From Candidatus Zixiibacteriota bacterium (GTDB taxonomy: Bacteria > Zixibacteria > MSB-5A5 > UBA10806), in NCBI GenBank assembly GCA_003520965.1, contig DOTU01000030.1, positions 527-11,908 of the forward strand: a DNA stretch of 11,382 nt. The letters run 5' to 3'. The notes beneath the pieces are model-generated. The model ran no database searches. It worked only from the letters and a program-made list of their open reading frames with translations, and was not told the DNA's origin. Positions 6,635 to 11,382 of this stretch are shown piece by piece (position 1 is the stretch's first letter; every line of letters starts with the position of its first letter). The translations under genes and the position numbers were made by a program.

Positions 6635-8803
6635 ATGTTAAAATCCAGACGCGACAGCCTACTCCTTTTCGGCATACCTTTTTTGGCGACATTTCTGGCC
6701 TACCTAAAAACCGTTTGTCCTACTGTTTATACTGGCGACTCGGGAGAGTTTAGCCTGGTAATATCCACGCTCGGCATAGCTCATCCACCGGGGTATCCGC
6801 TTCTAACTCTTTTGGGCAAAGTGTTCATCACCATAATCCCGGGGAATCAAGCTCACGTGCTAAATACCCTCTCGGCTCTTTTGGCGTCGGCTTCGGCTGG
6901 TTTGGGAGCGTACGTTGTCAGGGCGATAATGTTTTTGCCTGAGAATCGTAACGAGATTCAGGCGATCCTTATTTCAATATTGACAGCAATACTCTGGGGT
7001 TATTCGAACGCCTTGTGGGCCTCGGCGGTTGGTATCGAGGTTTACACATTTAGTGTCTGCTTGACGATGCTTTCGCTTTTTGCTCTCCTGCGATTTTTCG
7101 ACACCGGCCAGGTAAGGTACCTGCTTTTTTCCATCTATATATTTTGTCTTGGGCTGACAAATCATCTTTCCATTGCCGCATTGGCGATTCCGCTATTTGT
7201 TGCGATGCTGAGAGCCAGACTGCCGCTCAGAGTATGGTTACTTTCGATCTCCCTTTTTATCCTGGCCCTGAGCGCTTATCTCTATCTGCCAATAAGATCC
7301 GCACACAACCCGATCTCCGACTGGGATCATCCCGCCAGGCTTTCAACATTGATAGCCCATATCACGGCTCGCAGATATCAGGGGTTGGTCTCAGGTTTTA
7401 CAGTCGGTAATTATTACGAAAATATCTGGCGCTCGCTTATCATCATAGGAGAGCAGTTTCCGCTTTGGCTGGGTATTTTGGGAATTATCGGGATTGCATT
7501 CGCGCCCGGCACTCGTAAAAATATAAGATTAACTTTGGTGATAATAGTAATCTTCAATCTTCTAACTGTAGGACTGTATGATATCCCCGATATCGAGCAA
7601 TATTATCTGATCTCAATTTTCCTTTCCTGCGTAGGTCTGATATTTCTGGTGAAATGGGTTTTAAGCACGGTCCTACCTCGCCGATGGGAGATTGGGGCCA
7701 TTGTTGTCATGGCAATTATAGCAATTGGCGCCCTGGGAGCAAATTACAAGCAAAACGATCAATCTAATAATTTGCTGGCACGAGACTATGGAGCCAATAT
7801 CCTAAGTTCAATCCCTTCGAATTCGGTGTTGGTTTTGGTTGGCGATAACGCCAGTACATCAGTTAACTATCTCCATTATGTGGAGCATATCAGGCTGGAC
7901 CTGGAGATATATGATCCGATCGTGACTGTTGGTCTTCTCAGAGACCGCCTGGGTTTAGCGCGGGGAGTGTCTGGGCCATCAGAACAAGAGCTGTGTATGA
8001 AAATACTCCAAGGACCAAAGGCATACATTGTCAAAGAGCACCTGCTGAGACGGGGAGCTCCGATTAATTATGATGCGTTGACACTCTCGCCTATGGGGCT
8101 GGTATATCATGTCGGGAAATGGCCATTGGTTCCGGCCATCCGGGAGAATGAACAGATCCTCACCTATGAGAATCAATTGAATCATCTTGATATCAAGGGA
8201 ATCATTATGCTTTGCAATGTCAGGCTGTGCAGTGGAGAAGACCTTTTAGCCGCCGGAGATACGACCAGTGCGCAATATGAATTCCGAACCGCGGTCGATT
8301 TAGCATCGCACTCTGGAGAAGCATCACTCCATAACAGTATGGGGATCTTTTTCAGGCGTGCCCATCAACCAAACTTGGCTGAGATGGAATATGCTAAGGC
8401 CCTGAAATCCTGGCATTTGACAGCCAATGAGAAAGCTAATATCTATACCAATTTAGGAAACTTGAAGAAAGATAGGGGTATGTTCGATGAGGCTATTGGT
8501 TTCTATCAACAGGCGATTGATTTAAACGAACACAACACCGATGCCAAATATAACCTGGCTCTGGTTCAAGCTTACCAGGGCGTAAGCCGGGGAGAGTATA
8601 GAGATGCTATTGATGGCTTTGAATCGGCATTGGGCTATCCCGAGGCCGATCCCAAGCTCATATTCAATCTGGCAATTCTTTATGATCAGAAACTGCGCGA
8701 TACGGTCAGGGCTATCGAGAGCTACACCCGATTCACCCATCTTGCGCCATCCCTTCCTGAAAGCCAGATGGCTCTCAGACGGATTAAAGAACTTTCCCCG
8801 TAA
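6635..8803 (+). CDS. DUF2723 multi-pass membrane protein with C-terminal TPRs, putative protein O-mannosyltransferase-like
   Basis: The product is 722 residues. The N-terminal half has about ten membrane helices spread over residues 8-370. It carries the DUF2723 (PF11028) hallmarks: GDSGEF (34-39), GIAHPPGYPL (47-56), E-V-Y (135-137), LTNHLS (174-179), YLPIRSAHNP (217-226 region) and ITARRYQG (243-250). A soluble domain follows (about 375-530), then TPR-like helical repeats (about 534-720), for example 'IYTNLGNLKKDRGMFDEAIGFY'. The eukaryotic member TMEM260 has the same DUF2723-TPR layout and is a protein O-mannosyltransferase acting on IPT (Ig-like) domains. A GT-C-type transferase using a lipid-linked sugar is therefore the best guess, and D35/E38 are plausible active-site acids. 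Substrate and sugar are unknown. The start is fixed by an in-frame TGA at 6629-6631, and no other nearby start exists. The only ribosome-site-like sequence, GAGG, is just one base from the ATG. Confidence 0.87.
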   Translation: MLKSRRDSLLLFGIPFLATFLAYLKTVCPTVYTGDSGEFSLVISTLGIAHPPGYPLLTLLGKVFITIIPGNQAHVLNTLSALLASASAGLGAYVVRAIMFLPENRNEIQAILISILTAILWGYSNALWASAVGIEVYTFSVCLTMLSLFALLRFFDTGQVRYLLFSIYIFCLGLTNHLSIAALAIPLFVAMLRARLPLRVWLLSISLFILALSAYLYLPIRSAHNPISDWDHPARLSTLIAHITARRYQGLVSGFTVGNYYENIWRSLIIIGEQFPLWLGILGIIGIAFAPGTRKNIRLTLVIIVIFNLLTVGLYDIPDIEQYYLISIFLSCVGLIFLVKWVLSTVLPRRWEIGAIVVMAIIAIGALGANYKQNDQSNNLLARDYGANILSSIPSNSVLVLVGDNASTSVNYLHYVEHIRLDLEIYDPIVTVGLLRDRLGLARGVSGPSEQELCMKILQGPKAYIVKEHLLRRGAPINYDALTLSPMGLVYHVGKWPLVPAIRENEQILTYENQLNHLDIKGIIMLCNVRLCSGEDLLAAGDTTSAQYEFRTAVDLASHSGEASLHNSMGIFFRRAHQPNLAEMEYAKALKSWHLTANEKANIYTNLGNLKKDRGMFDEAIGFYQQAIDLNEHNTDAKYNLALVQAYQGVSRGEYRDAIDGFESALGYPEADPKLIFNLAILYDQKLRDTVRAIESYTRFTHLAPSLPESQMALRRIKELSP

Positions 8804-8882
8804 ATAGGTTCTAATTTCAACATCAACTCTGCCGATATAAATATATTGTAGAATAGAATATTTGCCGTCCTTTAAACTTTTC

Positions 8883-8888
8883 AGGAGG
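8883..8888 (+). promoter_or_regulatory. Consensus Shine-Dalgarno for the mini-dockerin gene
   Basis: AGGAGG lies 5 bases before the ATG at 8894, the strongest ribosome site in the window. It fixes the start and suggests efficient translation. The AT-rich stretch 8836-8860 holds two overlapping TAGAAT hexamers that could act as -10 elements, but no matching -35 is apparent. Confidence 0.85.
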
Positions 8889-8893
8889 CCTGT

Positions 8894-9253
8894 ATGCGTA
8901 AGCGGCTGTTATTGTTGGTATTAGGGGCAATAATCTTCACGGGATCGGCATTCGCCCAAAATCCTTGCACGAAGCCAGTGGTAGGAAATTGCATTCATCC
9001 TGATACTTGCTGTATTCTGCCTGACGACCAATGCCCGTTTGTCCCGGGCGATATTAACGCCAGCAATTCGTTCAATGTATTGGACATCACCCTCTTTCTA
9101 TCTTGGATGAAGGGGAGAGCTTCCGCGGTTGTTCCATATTCCCAAATGGATTATAACGGTTCGTGCAGCGTTAACGGTATGGATATTCAGTATGTGCTCC
9201 GAGGCGGGATTCCCCGTTGCTCACTTTTTATCTGTCATCAGGAAAACAAGTAA
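8894..9253 (+). CDS. Small secreted stand-alone dockerin-like protein
   Basis: The product is 119 residues. Residues 1-21 are a classical signal peptide (positive MRKR, then a long hydrophobic core, ending SAFA before QNPC). The mature chain of about 98 residues is little more than a dockerin. It has a cysteine-rich lead (CTKP, CIHPDTCC, CPF) and calcium loop 1, DINASNSFNVLD, followed by a helix ending in W-M-K-G. Loop 2, DYNGSCSVNGMD, follows with its own helix ending in L-R-G-G. The protein ends with two more cysteines. Both loops keep the D-x-N-x-[NS] pattern and final Asp seen in the beta-propeller gene's dockerin, so they are homologous modules. There is no catalytic or binding domain and no YPNPFN-type sorting domain. 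It might be a free adaptor or competitor for a cohesin-like partner, or the last exon-like remnant of a larger gene; the strong ribosome site and intact signal peptide favour a functional gene. Confidence 0.85.
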   Translation: MRKRLLLLVLGAIIFTGSAFAQNPCTKPVVGNCIHPDTCCILPDDQCPFVPGDINASNSFNVLDITLFLSWMKGRASAVVPYSQMDYNGSCSVNGMDIQYVLRGGIPRCSLFICHQENK

Positions 9254-9283
9254 CACCAATTTCGATAATAGGCAAAAGATTTG

Positions 9284-9310
9284 GGCGTCGGGATCTCTCC
9301 CGGCGCCTTT
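9284..9310 (+). terminator. Probable intrinsic terminator after the mini-dockerin gene
   Basis: GGCGTCGGGA (9284-9293) pairs with TCCCGGCGCC (9298-9307) over 10 bp with one G-T wobble and a TCTC loop. The T tract is short (TTT, then GCTTGTTG), so termination may be incomplete. It lies 30 bases after the stop. Confidence 0.65.
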
Positions 9311-9332
9311 GCTTGTTGCGGATGGAGGCGGT

Positions 9333-9477
9333 TGGCCCGCGGGTTCCGCCTTTCGACCTAAAGGGTCGAAAGATTGAAATCCGATTGGGGCATGGCATTC
9401 AGCCAATTGGAAAGATTGGTGGCCCCAATCGAATTTCAGACGCGACCTAAGAGGTCGCGAGCGGAACCCGCGGGCCA
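9333..9477. repeat. 145-bp nested inverted repeat with cloverleaf (four-way) folding potential
   Basis: A perfect 17-bp outer stem joins TGGCCCGCGGGTTCCGC (9333-9349) to its complement at 9461-9477. Inside it sit a left hairpin (9-bp stem, 9350-9358 with 9364-9372), a central arm (9375-9391 with 9422-9438, 16 pairs and one mismatch, with an apical CCAAT/ATTGG hairpin) and a right hairpin (8-bp stem, 9441-9448 with 9452-9459). About 110 of 145 bases are paired, and the arms abut with only 0-2 unpaired bases. The left and right hairpins resemble each other in direct orientation (CGACCTAA then GGTCG, 13 of 15 identical). A GGCG flanks each side (9327-9330 and 9478-9481). No gene is encoded. It could be a MITE- or REP-like mobile palindrome, or a structured RNA/DNA element. 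It lies between two convergent terminators. Confidence 0.85.
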
Positions 9478-9486
9478 GGCGATACG

Positions 9487-9518
9487 AAAAAGCCGAAGAT
9501 CTTACAGATCACCGGCTT
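9487..9518 (-). terminator. Intrinsic terminator of metG (minus strand)
   Basis: Read on the minus strand, AAGCCG...GATCT, loop GTA, AGATC...CGGCTT forms an 11-bp-scale hairpin with a two-base internal bulge region (G-T wobble and T-T). It is followed by TTTTT (the A run at 9487-9491 on the plus strand). It lies 22 bases beyond the metG stop at 9541-9543. Confidence 0.82.
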
Positions 9519-9540
9519 CCATAAATATTATCAATTAGAA

Positions 9541-11382
9541 CTAACTTATTTTGGCTCCGGGGGGTATGTCTTTCTCTGTCGTTAATAGGACAAGATCATT
9601 GCCAGACTTGGCAGCCAGAAGCATTCCGTTAGATTCGACTCCCCGAATTTTTGCGGGTTCGAGATTGGCAACCACAATGATCATCTTTCCAGTAATCTCC
9701 TCCGGCGAATAATACTGAGCGACACCGGCCACAATCTGACGGGTCTCACCGCCCAGATCGATCTGAAGTTTCAGAAGCTTGTTAGCGCCTTCAACCTTCT
9801 CGGCGAAGATTATCTTAGCCGTTCGAAATTCAATCTTAGCGAAATCGTCATAGCTGACAGTTGGGCCTTTGGACCCTGCTGGCGCTATCTGAACTCTGGA
9901 AGGAATAGCCTCCACAACCTCGCGCTTAAGCCTGGGGAAAAGCGTTTCCCCTTTGCCAAGCTTAGTGCCCGGTTTTAGCGCGCCCCAGGCGAGTTTGAAG
10001 GCCTCCGAGCTTTCATTAGATAAACCCAGTTGATTTCTTATCTCACGGCATTTTTCAGGCATCACTGGTGAAAGAAGCGCCGCCGCCAATCGAAGAGCCT
10101 CGGCCCCGAAATAGAGAACTGTATTCAGCCGCTCGGCTTCGTTTTTCTTGGCCAGATCCCAGGGGCGATTCTGTTCCACATAACGGTTGGTGGCGCGAAC
10201 CAACTCCATGATGTCCTCTTGGGCAACATTGAGCTTGAAAGTTTCTATCTTCTCCTTAAATGTGCCCAGCAATCCCTCGGCGATTTTAACAAGCTCAGAA
10301 TCGGAATCACTGCCTGGCGCCGGTTGAGGGATTATGCCGTCAGTATAGGATTCAACCATTTTTGAAACTCGAGAAAGCAAATTTCCCAGATCGTTGGCCA
10401 GGTCGGAGTTGTATCGAGCAATAAACGAATCCTCGCTATAGCTGGAATCCTGGCCGAGGGTCATATCTCTTATGAGGAAATACCGGAACGGGTCGACGCC
10501 GTATTTATCAGCCAGTTCAAGCGGTTTAACCACATTACCCAGCGATTTTGACATCTTGGTCTCGCCTGAAAGCCACCAACCATGAGCGAAAATCGTCTCA
10601 GGCTGCGCCAATCCCATTGCCTTAAGCATTGTCGGCCAGTAAACAGCGTGCGTGGTCAAGATATCTTTACCGATCAGATGAACCGCGGGCCACCATTTGC
10701 CGAACTTGGCCTCGTCAGTGGTAAAGCCGATTGCAGTGATATAATTGATCAAGGCGTCAAACCAGACATAGCAGACATAATCCTTATCGAACGGCAGCTC
10801 AATCCCCCAGGCCATACGCGATCTGGGCCGCGAAATACAGAGATCGCCAAGCGGCTGCCGAAGGAATCCTAAGACCTCATTACGACGAAAATCGGGCTGA
10901 ATGAAATTTGGATTAGCCTGTATATATTGAACAAGCCAATCCTGATACTTGGACATCTTGAAGAAATAGTTCTTCTCCGTAATTTTACTTACCGGACGGC
11001 CGCATTCGGGGCAATTCCCATCGGTCACATCCTTCTCGGTCCAGAAACGTTCGTCAGGCGTGCAATACCAACCCTCGTAATCGGCGGCATAAATTTCGCC
11101 TTTGTCATATATTTCCTGCAGAATTTTCGTAACTACCTTTATATGCCGGTTTTCAGTGGTCCTGATAAAATCGTTGTTGCTGATATTGAGCCGTTCCCAG
11201 ACTTTCTGGAAACGAAGCACCATCTTATCGCAAAACTCCTGAGGACTAAGGCCGTTTTTGGCAGCTGCTTCTTGAAGCTTCTGGCCGTGCTCATCGGTGC
11301 CGGTTAGAAAATAAACATCGTCCCCAAAAAGGCGATGATAACGCGAGAGGACATCAGCTAAAATTGTCGTATAGGCATGACC
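9541..11382 (-). CDS. metG: Methionyl-tRNA synthetase (5'-truncated by window edge)
   Basis: It charges tRNA(Met) with methionine in the cytoplasm. The frame stays open to the right edge, giving 613 codons. The first visible residues, GHAYTT, are the end of the class I HIGH motif, so only about 20 N-terminal residues are missing. The GTG at 11223 is internal. In order the sequence shows 'TGTDEHGQK', a connective-peptide knuckle (WYCTPDE ... CPECG, near 11020-11070), 'YVWFDALINY', 'HLIGKDI', the KMSKS loop (10543-10557, TKMSKSLGN), the anticodon-binding helical domain, and a C-terminal Trbp111/EMAP-II-like tRNA-binding domain (about 9544-9865, 'VSYDDFAKIEFRTAKI' through 'VAGVAQYY' and 'NLEPAKIRGVESNGMLLA'). 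One oddity is that the usual second cysteine of the first zinc pair (C-x2-C) is Asp here. The gene is transcribed toward the mini-dockerin gene and ends at its own terminator. Confidence 0.97.
   Translation of the reverse strand, partial: GHAYTTILADVLSRYHRLFGDDVYFLTGTDEHGQKLQEAAAKNGLSPQEFCDKMVLRFQKVWERLNISNNDFIRTTENRHIKVVTKILQEIYDKGEIYAADYEGWYCTPDERFWTEKDVTDGNCPECGRPVSKITEKNYFFKMSKYQDWLVQYIQANPNFIQPDFRRNEVLGFLRQPLGDLCISRPRSRMAWGIELPFDKDYVCYVWFDALINYITAIGFTTDEAKFGKWWPAVHLIGKDILTTHAVYWPTMLKAMGLAQPETIFAHGWWLSGETKMSKSLGNVVKPLELADKYGVDPFRYFLIRDMTLGQDSSYSEDSFIARYNSDLANDLGNLLSRVSKMVESYTDGIIPQPAPGSDSDSELVKIAEGLLGTFKEKIETFKLNVAQEDIMELVRATNRYVEQNRPWDLAKKNEAERLNTVLYFGAEALRLAAALLSPVMPEKCREIRNQLGLSNESSEAFKLAWGALKPGTKLGKGETLFPRLKREVVEAIPSRVQIAPAGSKGPTVSYDDFAKIEFRTAKIIFAEKVEGANKLLKLQIDLGGETRQIVAGVAQYYSPEEITGKMIIVVANLEPAKIRGVESNGMLLAAKSGNDLVLLTTEKDIPPGAKIS

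Noticed and set aside
9129..9450. Overlapping open frames of about 60-80 codons spanning the intergenic palindrome on both strands
   Set aside because: They start inside the mini-dockerin gene and stay open only through the GC-rich inverted repeat. None has a ribosome site, and they show no protein-like composition.
9333..9477. Integron attC site or IS200/IS605 end
   Set aside because: The arms lack the RYYYAAC/GTTRRRY core pair of attC. No integrase, transposase or adjacent target tetranucleotide pattern is visible in the window.
9541..11223. GTG at 11223 as the start of metG
   Set aside because: The frame stays open to the window edge and the upstream codons encode conserved MetRS sequence (GHAYTT, TGTDEHGQK), so this is an internal valine.
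10582..11307. Two plus-strand frames of about 96 and 126 codons opposite metG
   Set aside because: They are antisense shadows of a strongly conserved gene, with no start signals.

Overview
The window looks like chromosome from an uncultured bacterium of the FCB supergroup. Candidate phylum Zixibacteria or a close relative is my best guess. This is inferred from a protein ending in a Por/type IX-style sorting domain with the 'NYPNPFN' signature, several secreted proteins carrying short dockerin-like calcium repeats, and a DUF2723-TPR membrane protein. No rRNA, tRNA, CRISPR array, prophage or transposase gene is visible.

Layout, left to right. (1) 1-3909 (+): the C-terminal 1302 codons of a very large secreted protein that runs off the left edge. 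It has three 84-residue cysteine-containing repeats, three roughly 200-residue beta-sandwich modules, a cohesin-like domain, a dockerin-like calcium pair, a second cohesin-like segment and a C-terminal sorting domain. (2) 4012-5811 (+): a secreted Asp-box (sialidase-like) beta-propeller with a C-terminal dockerin. Its best-supported start codon is ATA, and a strong intrinsic terminator follows it. (3) 5964-6434 (+): a small cytoplasmic regulator, HTH_17 plus DUF2087, behind a perfect-consensus sigma-70 promoter that is surrounded by copies of TTGAGGTA. It has its own terminator. (4) 6635-8803 (+): a multi-pass DUF2723 membrane protein with a C-terminal TPR domain, the same architecture as the O-mannosyltransferase TMEM260. 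(5) 8894-9253 (+): a very small secreted protein that is essentially signal peptide plus dockerin, followed by a probable terminator. (6) 9333-9477: a 145-bp cloverleaf-like nested inverted repeat between two convergent transcription units. (7) 9541-11382 (-): methionyl-tRNA synthetase with its C-terminal tRNA-binding domain, missing its N-terminus at the right edge.

How the parts may work together (inference). Three of the six genes encode exported proteins with dockerin-type Ca2+ loops, and one of those also carries cohesin-like domains, so a surface or extracellular assembly is plausible. The DUF2723-TPR protein is a candidate glycosyltransferase for exported beta-sandwich domains like those in gene 1. 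The HTH-DUF2087 gene and metG look like ordinary chromosomal neighbours. The observations most worth following up are the cloverleaf DNA element, the apparent ATA start, the repeated TTGAGGTA motif at the regulator promoter, and the DUF2723-TPR protein beside Ig-like secreted proteins.
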